Source: a virus
Direction: 5' to 3' (one strand)
DNA length: 21,264 nt
Virus record (IMG/VR): IMGVR_UViG_3300036829_000190
Coordinates: 1-21,264 of that record
Shown here piece by piece: positions 7,754-15,287 of the stretch. The notes beneath the pieces were generated by a model. The model had not been told where the DNA came from. It saw only the letters and a program-made list of their open reading frames with translations, and made no database searches. A program made the translations under genes and the position numbers. How positions within the stretch are numbered: position 1 is the first letter of the stretch; each line of letters starts with the position of its first letter.

Positions 7754-8128
7754 ATGTCTCACTCAGTTGCAGGCAAGCCCGGCCTCGATCCCACTCTGCC
7801 GGATGTAAGCGTGAAAATCGCCGGTCAGACGTATCAACTCGTTTTTTCGTTCAACTCGATCTGCGTGGTTGAATCCCTCACAGGCATCAACCTGCTGAAG
7901 GCATCCATCAGCGATGTCTCTGCGGTCAACGTCCGCGCCTTGCTGTACGCCGCACTGCTGCCTACGTATCCAGACATGACCCTCGAAGCTGCGGGCAACA
8001 TGGTCACGATGCGCAACGTCGGCACGCTTCACAACGCGCTCATCTCCGCTTGGTTCGGGAGTATCGAGACCGACTCTGACGCTGAGGACAACCCATCGGG
8101 GGAAGCGACGGCTCAGCCGAAGGGCTGA
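7754..8128 (+). CDS. Tail assembly chaperone, G-type (upstream frame)
   Basis: This 124-aa protein lies between tail tube and tape measure, where phages encode the G/GT chaperones that coat the tape measure during tail assembly. ATG 7754 is chosen because AGGA lies at 7745-7748; a GTG at 7724 in frame falls inside the terminator hairpin. The protein has the small globular helical pattern of this class (VKIAGQTYQLVFSFNSICVVE, then INLLKASISDVSAVNVRALL, then TLEAAGNMVTMRNVGTLHNA), similar to GTA gp11/TAC-type proteins, and ends in a hydrophilic tail. Near its 3' end a slippery site and stem (8098-8130) should shift a fraction of ribosomes into the -1 frame, giving a 239-aa G-T fusion ending at 8472. 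Confidence 0.75.
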   Translation: MSHSVAGKPGLDPTLPDVSVKIAGQTYQLVFSFNSICVVESLTGINLLKASISDVSAVNVRALLYAALLPTYPDMTLEAAGNMVTMRNVGTLHNALISAWFGSIETDSDAEDNPSGEATAQPKG

Positions 8129-8130
8129 GC
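8098..8130 (+). promoter_or_regulatory. Programmed -1 ribosomal frameshift signal
   Basis: The heptamer G GGG GAA (8098-8104) is in the correct phase: zero-frame codons are GGG (8099-8101) and GAA (8102-8104), and a -1 slip lets the GGG tRNA re-pair perfectly on GGG. A 6-nt spacer (GCGACG) is followed by a perfect 8-bp stem, GCTCAGCC (8111-8118) with GGCTGAGC (8123-8130), closed by a GAAG loop. The upstream-frame stop TGA (8126-8128) lies inside the stem. The -1 frame is open only from 8086, so the shift must happen in just this 43-nt window. Confidence 0.8.
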
Positions 8131-8472
8131 ATTCCGCACCTCTGGGCACGGGCCCGGGTGGACCTCAAGCTGTCCTCTGAAGAGTTCTTCGGGCTCACAC
8201 CGCGTCAGCTATTCCTGCTCTCCGAGTGCCATCGACGCGAAATGCTTCACCGCGAGATGACCGCCGCGCTCACCACGGCGTCCGTGATCAACCACTCGAT
8301 GAATCCATACGAGCAGCCGGTCAATTGGACGATGTTCGCACCGTCGCATCGAGACAACCTCAAGGCGAAGACAGCAGAGCGCGAGCCGACTGAAGAGCAG
8401 AAGAAACAGATCAGCGAGTACAACCTGCGTGTGCTTGAGATGGCCGCGAAAATGAAGGACGGCAATGCCTGA
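8104..8472 (+). CDS. Tail assembly chaperone, T-type extension made by -1 frameshift
   Basis: This is the downstream (-1) frame of the tail chaperone. It reads SDGSAEGLSIPHLWARARVD and then LKLSSEEFFGLTPRQLFLL, the typical 'lglspeeFw.lTPrel' motif of T-domains fused to phage tail chaperones, followed by a charged helical part ending EMAAKMKDGNA. A free start is unlikely: the first candidate is a GTG at 8158 with no ribosome site, and it would cut off the conserved LWARAR lead-in. The fusion protein would have 239 aa. The T part is thought to contact tail tube subunits while G coats the tape measure. The stop TGA (8470-8472) overlaps the next ATG (8465). Confidence 0.72.
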   Translation, partial: SDGSAEGLSIPHLWARARVDLKLSSEEFFGLTPRQLFLLSECHRREMLHREMTAALTTASVINHSMNPYEQPVNWTMFAPSHRDNLKAKTAEREPTEEQKKQISEYNLRVLEMAAKMKDGNA

Positions 8473-8941
8473 TGGCTTCGAGAAACTCATCGCGCAACTC
8501 CACTCACTCCAGGGTGAGGAGCTGCGCAAGATCGAACGCACGGCTCTCCAGGCCGTGAGCAACGTCATTACGCCCGCGCTGATCGAGGCCGCTCCCATTC
8601 AAGCTGGCGTGCCTGAAGGCATCCTCGCCCCCGGCGAGCTGAAGGCCAGCATCAAGCCTCGGGTGCACGTCGCAACGGACCAGCAGCGCACCCAGCGCGA
8701 GCACGGCTCGTACCTCGTCATCAAGCCCGTCGATAAGGACCTCAAGGGCTACAAGGCTGTCCAAGGCCCGTACAGCGTCGCGGTCTGGTTGGAGTACGGC
8801 CACGCAGGCCCGAAGTCAAGCTCCCCACGTACAAAGCCCCATCCATTCGTCCGCCCGACAGTTGACGCCGTACAGGCGAAGGCTGTTGAGACGTATGCAA
8901 CCACGATGACGGAAGAGATCAAGCGAGTGACAAATGCCTAG
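8465..8941 (+). CDS. HK97 gp10-like neck/tail protein, in unusual position
   Basis: This 158-aa protein has the HK97-gp10 family layout: an N-terminal helix (GFEKLIAQLHSLQGEELRKIER), a segment APIQAGVPEGILAPGELKASI (about residues 41-61) matching the 'aP.~tG~Lr~si' motif, and the C-terminal VAVWLEYGHAGPK...KPHPFVRPTVDA (about 107-139) matching 'fvEfGT....HPFlRPA'. Such proteins act in head-tail joining or tail completion. The gene usually lies between the head-closure and tail-terminator genes; here it follows the tail chaperones and overlaps both neighbours (8465-8472 and 8934-8941), so it is co-translated with the tape measure gene. Confidence 0.82.
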   Translation: MPDGFEKLIAQLHSLQGEELRKIERTALQAVSNVITPALIEAAPIQAGVPEGILAPGELKASIKPRVHVATDQQRTQREHGSYLVIKPVDKDLKGYKAVQGPYSVAVWLEYGHAGPKSSSPRTKPHPFVRPTVDAVQAKAVETYATTMTEEIKRVTNA

Positions 8942-11405
8942 CATCAGCGTCGTCTTCGACGCAGACACCGGAAAATTCGTAAGTAACGTCGCTGGCGCAG
9001 AGAAGTCTGTGATCAAGGCCTCGGAGGCCGTCGCCCAGGCGAAGAATCAGATTCTGTCCTGGGGCAAGGCTCAGGTCGAGCAGGCCCAGGCCGCTGGCCG
9101 ATCCTTCGAACAGCTTGAGCGCATTCAGACCCAGACTGCGCAGCGCCTGGCAAGTGTCACTGAGTCCAACGCCACCCGCGTCATCAACGCAATGGATCGC
9201 CAGCAGGCCAAGGCCAAGGCGCTCGCTGCAGAACTCGCCAACGTCAACCGCGTTGCTGCAGTCACCCGTCCTGAGTCACACGATCTGCTCGCTGGTATCA
9301 CCCAACGGCAGCAGGCATCAGCCATCATCCGTGCAGGTTCGGGCTCGATGTCGATCCGCGCTGCCGAATCGTTTGCAACGCTCCTCCCCGGCTTTGAAGC
9401 TGTCGCGGGTGCTGTATTCCCTATCGTCGGTGCCGCTGCGTTCGGCGCGGAAATCTACAGAGGCGTGGAAGCGCTGGCCAAAATGCGCGACGAGCAAGAA
9501 AAGGTCAAGGAGTCTCAGCAGGAGTTCGGGATTGCCAGCGCGGAGGTCTTCAAGGGTTACCGTGAGCAGCTCCTCCAGGCGGGTATGCGAGCCGACGAGC
9601 TGCGTGGAGATCACATCGGGGCGCTCCGCAAAGAGATGGAACTGCTGGACATGCAAGGCCTCGACAATCTGATGGGCGCGTTTACAAAGCTCGCCAAGAT
9701 CAGCGACGACACGCTCAAGACGGTCAAGGCCAACTGGCTCCAAGGCTTCGATTCCACGCTGCGTGCTGGTCTGGGCATGGACTACAGCGGCACAGACAAG
9801 ATCGATCGGACCCATACGCAATTCGGGCTGCAGTATCGATCGCTGCTGGCGGATAACAAACCCACCGACGCGCAGAATCTGCTCAACAAAACACAGCAGG
9901 AGCAGTCCGCACTCTTCACCCTGATGGGACGCGTCGTCAACTTCAAGCCTACGAGTGCAGGTGGTCAGGACTGGGATGCCATCACCCAGCTCAAGGCAAA
10001 GGGGCTCTACTCCAGCGCGACCTCTGACTTCGCCAAGATTTACCAGGCTCAGCAGACCTTGGTCGAAGAACTGACCGCCGCGCAGACCGCTGCCGCCGAT
10101 CAGCGGAAGCTTACCGGCCTGAACCGCAGCAACACGCTCGCGTCTGCCAACCGCCTCACCGGCAACCCCCTGAAGGAACAGGCGGAGACTCTGATGCAGG
10201 GGCTTAACCGCCTGCTCGAATCGGGTAAGGCATCAGGCCGTATCGAGAGCCCGGGGGATGTGCAGGACTTCTGGGCGAATGCAACCGGCCATCGCTCGCT
10301 CAGCGGAGGACCTGCAAGCGCAAATCCCTATCTGCAGGACGCGGCTCAGAAGGAATACAACGCCGCCACCATCGAGCTGAACAAGCAACTCAAAACTGCT
10401 GACGCTGCCCTCGCAAAGTGGAGCCTTGCGCTCGATGAAGAAGGCGTCAAAAAGCTGCAGCAGGAAGCTGCGGAGCGCTTGCGCATGCAGCGCGAGCAGC
10501 AGCAGGCCTACGTCAAAGCTCAGAAGGGTGCAGCAGATGACCAGATCGCATCCGCACGACTGCTGTACGCCCACGGGTACATCGGCAGCCGTGACGCGGC
10601 CCAGCAGGAGCTGAGCGCGTACCAGCGTCTCGGGCAGAACACCGGCCTGACGATGATGGATACGCCCGAGGGTGCGCAGCTCCGTGCAAAGATAGCGGAG
10701 CTTGAAGAGCAATTAGAGCCGCCCATCAACAAGCTCTTCGATTCGATCCGCCGCAACGCACAAGACACGAGCGACAAGATAGAGAAAATCACCGAGAAAC
10801 TCATCAGCGACGTCAATGACAACGTGGTGAGCACCATGTTCGGGGAGAGAACGGACTGGAGCGGAGCCTTCCGCAACGCAGGAAAGTCGCTCGCCAAAAC
10901 GGGTCTCGAAAAAGCAGAGGGTCTGCTCTTCGGTGGCGGGAAAAAGGCCAACGGTTACAACGTTTGGGTAGACAATCTGGGCGGCGCGGGCACTCCGGGC
11001 ACAGCAAATACCACCGGCGAGCAGAAGGGCTTACTCGGTGCTGCGGGCAAGAGCCTGCTCGGCTTCCTGAACGACAGTGACTGGGCGTCCGGCCTGTTCG
11101 GCGGAAAGTTGTTCGGCTCCGGCTCGTTCTTCGGTGGCGGCAAGGCCATCGGCGGCAGCGTCAACGCGGGCACGACTTACCTTATTGGCGAGCGGGGCCC
11201 GGAGCTATTCCGCCCCGGCGCATCGGGAAGCATCGTCCCCAACCACATGCTCGGCGGAAGCAACTCCACATACCACATCGACGCTCGCGGGACAGACCCT
11301 GCGATGACTCAGGTCGCGGTCCAGCGAGCCATGGTTGCTACCCACGCCCAGGCTGTGCGGGACGCAGGCCGGGCAATGGCTGACCGTCAACGTCGCACTG
11401 CTTAA
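8934..11405 (+). CDS. Phage tail tape measure protein
   Basis: At 823 aa this protein sets tail length and is ejected with the DNA. Residues 18-115 are Ala/Gln-rich coiled coil. A hydrophobic stretch at about 152-176 (GFEAVAGAVFPIVGAAAFGAEIY in part) is a likely membrane-active segment. A long helical middle (180-660) has repeated AQQTLVEELTAAQ-like coiled coil, and the C-terminus is Gly-rich (about 660-745) before the hallmark GERGPELFRPGASGSIVPNH (about 755-775), a widespread lambda-family tape-measure end. No muramidase or peptidase domain is visible. By the rough rule of 0.15 nm per residue the tail would be around 120 nm long; this is an estimate only. The start overlaps the gp10-like gene by 8 bp. 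Confidence 0.92.
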   Translation: MPSISVVFDADTGKFVSNVAGAEKSVIKASEAVAQAKNQILSWGKAQVEQAQAAGRSFEQLERIQTQTAQRLASVTESNATRVINAMDRQQAKAKALAAELANVNRVAAVTRPESHDLLAGITQRQQASAIIRAGSGSMSIRAAESFATLLPGFEAVAGAVFPIVGAAAFGAEIYRGVEALAKMRDEQEKVKESQQEFGIASAEVFKGYREQLLQAGMRADELRGDHIGALRKEMELLDMQGLDNLMGAFTKLAKISDDTLKTVKANWLQGFDSTLRAGLGMDYSGTDKIDRTHTQFGLQYRSLLADNKPTDAQNLLNKTQQEQSALFTLMGRVVNFKPTSAGGQDWDAITQLKAKGLYSSATSDFAKIYQAQQTLVEELTAAQTAAADQRKLTGLNRSNTLASANRLTGNPLKEQAETLMQGLNRLLESGKASGRIESPGDVQDFWANATGHRSLSGGPASANPYLQDAAQKEYNAATIELNKQLKTADAALAKWSLALDEEGVKKLQQEAAERLRMQREQQQAYVKAQKGAADDQIASARLLYAHGYIGSRDAAQQELSAYQRLGQNTGLTMMDTPEGAQLRAKIAELEEQLEPPINKLFDSIRRNAQDTSDKIEKITEKLISDVNDNVVSTMFGERTDWSGAFRNAGKSLAKTGLEKAEGLLFGGGKKANGYNVWVDNLGGAGTPGTANTTGEQKGLLGAAGKSLLGFLNDSDWASGLFGGKLFGSGSFFGGGKAIGGSVNAGTTYLIGERGPELFRPGASGSIVPNHMLGGSNSTYHIDARGTDPAMTQVAVQRAMVATHAQAVRDAGRAMADRQRRTA

Positions 11406-11413
11406 GAGGACCA

Positions 11414-11797
11414 ATGGCGCAAATAACGATCGCAAGCACGTCTATCCCGGGGTGGCAGGGCAGCTCCTCGGGGATCACGCTCCACATATACACCAACGCA
11501 GCCTTCGCTGCCGCGAGTGGCACTCTCTACCCGCAAACGATTCTGAGCAACGCAGCGAGCCTCGGGACCTTCTTCCTCTCGTTTGCATGCACCGTCTCAG
11601 GCGGTGCACTCGTGATCCCCGCGATCACGATCGACTCGACGACTGACGCGCTAGACAATCCGGCAGCTACCTATACAGCAGTGGTCTGGGACACCAACGC
11701 GGGCATGGCCGTGCAGCCGATCGGCACGTTCTATCTGCTTCCGTCGCCGACCAGCACCACCTGGGCCGCGATCTTCGCCGCTGAGGCCGTCAGCTAA
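11414..11797 (+). CDS. Unrecognised beta-rich tail-associated protein (127 aa)
   Basis: I do not recognise this family. ATG 11414 has a good ribosome site AAGAGGA (11404-11410) and starts nine bases after the tape measure stop, so it is in the same transcript. The sequence is rich in Ala, Thr, Ser and short beta strands (ITIASTSIPG, GITLHIYTN, ALVIPAITIDS, TYTAVVWDTNAG, GTFYLLP), with one Cys and no signal peptide, Walker or metal motif. The second half, with the strand pattern ATYTAVVWDTNAG..PIGTFYLLP...TTW, looks like a small Ig-like or beta-sandwich fold and is loosely similar in layout to residues 85-120 of the next gene. A structural or adaptor role in the tail is inferred from position only. 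A strong terminator-like hairpin follows. Confidence 0.7.
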   Translation: MAQITIASTSIPGWQGSSSGITLHIYTNAAFAAASGTLYPQTILSNAASLGTFFLSFACTVSGGALVIPAITIDSTTDALDNPAATYTAVVWDTNAGMAVQPIGTFYLLPSPTSTTWAAIFAAEAVS

Positions 11798-11821
11798 GCC
11801 ATCCCCATCTCCTCCCACATC

Positions 11822-11849
11822 AGGCACCCACTCGGGTGCCTTTCCTTTT
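11822..11849 (+). terminator. Intrinsic terminator just before the fibre gene
   Basis: AGGCACCC (11822-11829) pairs with GGGTGCCT (11834-11841) around an ACTC loop and is followed by TTTCCTTTT, the best intrinsic-terminator match inside the structural region. It ends only 11 bases before the ATG at 11861, leaving no space for a downstream promoter, so it must be read through if the fibre gene is to be made. Confidence 0.75.
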
Positions 11850-11860
11850 GGACATCATTC

Positions 11861-14800
11861 ATGCTCAAGCGACTCATGCTCTCTCTGCTCCTGCTCCTGC
11901 CTATGACGGCGGCTGCGCAGGTCTCCATCACCGCGACTCACGTTGTCGATGCGTTCGAGCGTCCTCTTGCTGGGGCCAAGCTTTGCTTCGCGCCTGTCGA
12001 TGCCACCGCCACACCCACCGGCTTCCGCGTCGGCTCTGTGCAGGTCGTCACAGGAGCCGTCTGCGGACTCATCAGCAATGGTGCACTCCAGCCAGGCCTG
12101 AGCATCGCCCCCGGGCCGAGTGGCGTCTACTACCACGTCTGGGTAGCGAGCCGCGCGAATGAGATCGTCCGCGACTACGGGATGACACCCATCACGGGCA
12201 CCACATGGAGTCTCGACACTTACGATCCGACGAGCATGGCGGTTCTGCCTCAGCCGGTCACGATCGGCACTGTCACGACGCTGGCCTCCAACGCATCGCC
12301 GACCGCTTCGATCACCGGCACCGGCCCGTACTTGCTCAACCTGGGCATCCCTCAGGGTGCTTCGCCCAACGTCACAATGGGCACAGTAACAACGCTGTCG
12401 GCTGGGGCTACGGCAACCGCGCAGATCGTCGGCACTGCCCCGAACTTCACGGTCAATCTCAGCATCCCTCAGGGGGCTCAAGGCACGCAGGGTGTCCAGG
12501 GCGCAACAGGCCCGCAAGGCGCAACGGCCATCACAGGCATGAGCGGCGATGGAGCGGGCAATGCCACGCTCACGGGCACATTGACTTCCGGAGCCATGGT
12601 CCTCGGTGGTACCGGTGATCTCAAGGCCAGCACCTGCCGTCCCGTTCGCGGGGCAATCAACATCCAGGACTGCGGTGTTGTCAGCAGCACGGTACTGAAC
12701 CAAACATCTCAGGTCAAGACAGCAATGCAGGCTGCCCGCACATACAGCGTACCTCTGCTTTTGCCGGGAGGCATGACCGTTGATATTTGCAACCTCACTC
12801 TCGACTCTTCGACTAACCAGGTGGCTCTCATTGGCCCCGGTACGTCGGGTGGTGGCGGCGGCGCGGCAGCGTTCACATTTCAGGCGACGAGCACTTGTAC
12901 TGCGGGACCGACCGTGTCAGGCACGCCTCTTATAGGCGGAGTGTTGTTTGACGGATACTCGGGCGGCGGGTTCCAGCGTGCGAATCTCTGGCAGGGCATT
13001 ACCTTCGATCTGCGCAACGTCGGCATCCACGCGTTCTTTAACTACTTCGGGATCACCAACACCTACAAGTACAACACCTTCTCCGGCATGAAGGCTGATG
13101 GCGGTCAGGGGCTTACTCCTCAGAATCGTTCGACCTACATCTATGACGATCTGGCGGAATATAACGACTACAACTACAACTATTTCCAGGGCTCGAAGGG
13201 CTATGCGTTCTACGCCACCAACTGCAACCGCTGCACGACCGAGCACAACCTGATTTACACCCAGGGCGGGGTTGGATTCTTCGGCGGTTACGCGATGACT
13301 TCGACCGCAGACGACTGGGAAGGTGTCTTTTCCAACCCGTGGGACACCACGAATTCGATCTGGGAAATGGGTCTCGGAACATTCACGAACGAAATCTCCA
13401 ACATGTACATGGAGGTGATCAACTCTGCTACCTGCGGACTCGTCAGCGCCAGCGTCACAAGCAATGTCGCCACAGTGGTCGCCAATTGCAACACGATGAG
13501 TCTGGCCGTTGGCAACTATGTGGGCCTGGCGGGCACCCACACCATTGACGCGAATAACTCTCTTGTTTCAACGGTGACGGTGAACTCGCCCGTCTCCGGT
13601 CAGACAACGATCACATACCCGTTGACCCATGCCGATGCGGCAGTGACTACATACAGCATCACCGGCTTCCCGACGTGTAACAGCTATCCCAACGTCGCTA
13701 ATGTGTGCTATGCAACCCTCAGCACTGTACCGACCGGCCTGCGTGCCCATGACTGGATCACCATCTCCGGTACCGGAACTTGCGCAGACGGTTCAAACCA
13801 GACGCAGGTCATTAACGGCACCACAATCGGGGTTTCTCTTGCGTCTGCCTGTGCGCCGACCACGACAGCGACGGGCACCGCTGTATTCGGAGCAGTGCGC
13901 GGCGGTCAATCAATCAACAACCCCACCCTGTTCTGGGCACGGCAGAACTACGGCACGATCAAACTGCACGGCAACTACGCGAATTTCGGCACGGTGCCTG
14001 CCAACTTCGGAGCCGTATTCGTCAACAGCATCAATCCGGCAGACGTCAGCTCAAACACGGTATTGCGGGCGGACGCAGTGTTCTCGGGGCCGTCGAATGC
14101 ACTCCCCCCGGCTGGCTCGCAGGTATCTGGGAATTATGCTAACGACGTTGATTCCACCGGTTCATACGGGCTCGGAATAATGACCCTGCTCGGGGCGGCT
14201 GATACGCAGGGGGCTGCCTGGCTGGGAGACCTCGGCGCGTCCTACTACACCGCAGGACATCGTCATGCATTTTATGGCGGCCCGATCAATCAGTGCGCGT
14301 ACGAAGACCTGTCCACCTCGGTAACCTGGACTGACCTGGGCACCTGCAATATCCACCTCATCTCCTCGACCAACGCCGCGACGATCTCGACTGTGTATAA
14401 CGCCAAGGTGCCCCAGGTTGACAACGTCCAACGCAGCATGCCTGGCTACTTCACGTTTGAGGCAGCGAACGGCAACACGACATTGGCGAACGCGCAGTTC
14501 AACAATGCCAGCGGCGCGAACTTCCCGCTTCCGGCAAACAGGCCGGTGCTCTACCAGGTTGGATATAACGGCGTGGTGCGCGAAGTCGGCGCATGGAGCA
14601 CCATGCTTAGTCAGTCAGCCGGACGACTCTGGTACTCGGACGGCGCTAAGCCAGTCTCTGTTGCGCTGACCGGATTCGTCAAAGCCAACACCAGCGGCGC
14701 ACCAACCGCAGTAGCCCCAAGCGGTAACGGCACCGCCGTCGCAACAACGTCGGTGACCACCGACAGCGCTGGTCAATCAGCCTGTTGGGATGGGGTGCAC

Positions 14801-15199
14801 AACCTAACCAACTCAGGATGCAGCGGTGGAAGTGGTGGCACATTCTTCTCGGCACATCTGACCGGGCAGACGGCGTCAATCGGTAATACAACCATTACCA
14901 CCGTTGGTGGTGCCCGGCAGTGCTTCATTGCGAATAGCGTGATTCATACGACAACCGTGGGAACCAGCGGCACAGTTACCAGCGCCTTCGGAACCACCAT
15001 TGATGGAACGTCAGGTATAAACGTGGGTCAATCTAGCTCAGTTACAGCCACAGCAGCGCCTAATAATGGTGCTTCGTTGGGCCTGAACACGCGCTACTTC
15101 TGCGCGGACGCTGGTGCTGCAGTTTATTACTTCACCACCTCCACGGCGGCGGGCGGGCATGTCTACAACCTGGACGTGTCGTTGCAGGCGGTGCCGTAA
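11861..15199 (+). CDS. Fibre/tailspike-like protein with Sec signal peptide
   Basis: This is a 1112-aa modular protein. Residues 1-19 are a textbook Sec signal (KR, then LMLSLLLLLPM, then AAA before Q20), unexpected for a phage fibre. Residues 20-130 form a beta-rich domain; 134-167 and 172-206 are two copies of a GTVTTL...IPQGA repeat; 205-222 is a short collagen-like Gly-X-X run. Residues 260-520 are Asn/Gly/Tyr-rich with a pattern like a right-handed beta helix (LWQGITFDLRNVGIHAFFNYFGITN), as in tailspikes. The C-terminal ~125 residues look like a separate beta-sandwich tip. Twenty Cys are spread along the chain. The likely role is receptor or surface-glycan binding; a secreted host-modifying protein is the alternative. 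It lies between tape measure and tail-tip genes, bounded by hairpins. Confidence 0.85.
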   Translation: MLKRLMLSLLLLLPMTAAAQVSITATHVVDAFERPLAGAKLCFAPVDATATPTGFRVGSVQVVTGAVCGLISNGALQPGLSIAPGPSGVYYHVWVASRANEIVRDYGMTPITGTTWSLDTYDPTSMAVLPQPVTIGTVTTLASNASPTASITGTGPYLLNLGIPQGASPNVTMGTVTTLSAGATATAQIVGTAPNFTVNLSIPQGAQGTQGVQGATGPQGATAITGMSGDGAGNATLTGTLTSGAMVLGGTGDLKASTCRPVRGAINIQDCGVVSSTVLNQTSQVKTAMQAARTYSVPLLLPGGMTVDICNLTLDSSTNQVALIGPGTSGGGGGAAAFTFQATSTCTAGPTVSGTPLIGGVLFDGYSGGGFQRANLWQGITFDLRNVGIHAFFNYFGITNTYKYNTFSGMKADGGQGLTPQNRSTYIYDDLAEYNDYNYNYFQGSKGYAFYATNCNRCTTEHNLIYTQGGVGFFGGYAMTSTADDWEGVFSNPWDTTNSIWEMGLGTFTNEISNMYMEVINSATCGLVSASVTSNVATVVANCNTMSLAVGNYVGLAGTHTIDANNSLVSTVTVNSPVSGQTTITYPLTHADAAVTTYSITGFPTCNSYPNVANVCYATLSTVPTGLRAHDWITISGTGTCADGSNQTQVINGTTIGVSLASACAPTTTATGTAVFGAVRGGQSINNPTLFWARQNYGTIKLHGNYANFGTVPANFGAVFVNSINPADVSSNTVLRADAVFSGPSNALPPAGSQVSGNYANDVDSTGSYGLGIMTLLGAADTQGAAWLGDLGASYYTAGHRHAFYGGPINQCAYEDLSTSVTWTDLGTCNIHLISSTNAATISTVYNAKVPQVDNVQRSMPGYFTFEAANGNTTLANAQFNNASGANFPLPANRPVLYQVGYNGVVREVGAWSTMLSQSAGRLWYSDGAKPVSVALTGFVKANTSGAPTAVAPSGNGTAVATTSVTTDSAGQSACWDGVHNLTNSGCSGGSGGTFFSAHLTGQTASIGNTTITTVGGARQCFIANSVIHTTTVGTSGTVTSAFGTTIDGTSGINVGQSSSVTATAAPNNGASLGLNTRYFCADAGAAVYYFTTSTAAGGHVYNLDVSLQAVP

Positions 15200-15250
15200 C
15201 GCCTGCGGCATATTCGACGACCGCTGGTTGCAGCACCTCACAACCCTCAC

Positions 15251-15275
15251 GGGCGACCTTCGGGTCGCCCTTCTC
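15251..15275 (+). terminator. Hairpin after the fibre gene
   Basis: GGGCGACC (15251-15258) pairs perfectly with GGTCGCCC (15263-15270) around a stable TTCG tetraloop and is followed by TTCTC. It resembles an intrinsic terminator with a weak T tract. It lies in the 88-bp gap after the fibre stop and ends 17 bases before the next ATG (15288), again leaving no space for a promoter. Confidence 0.65.
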
Positions 15276-15287
15276 ATTGGGATAAAT

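Noticed and set aside
8158-8472. Independent gene starting at GTG 8158
   Set aside because: There is no ribosome site, the conserved lead-in lies upstream of the GTG in the same frame, and a full frameshift signal explains its translation better.
11855-12703. Minus-strand open frame of 282 aa opposite the fibre N-terminus
   Set aside because: The sequence is Arg/Asp/Cys-rich with no fold pattern, typical of antisense reading of Ala/Gly/Thr-rich codons; the plus-strand signal peptide and repeats are clearly the real product.
11861-15199. Diversity-generating retroelement target in the fibre gene
   Set aside because: No reverse transcriptase, template repeat or accessory gene is in the window, and I see no A-biased repeat copy at the 3' end.
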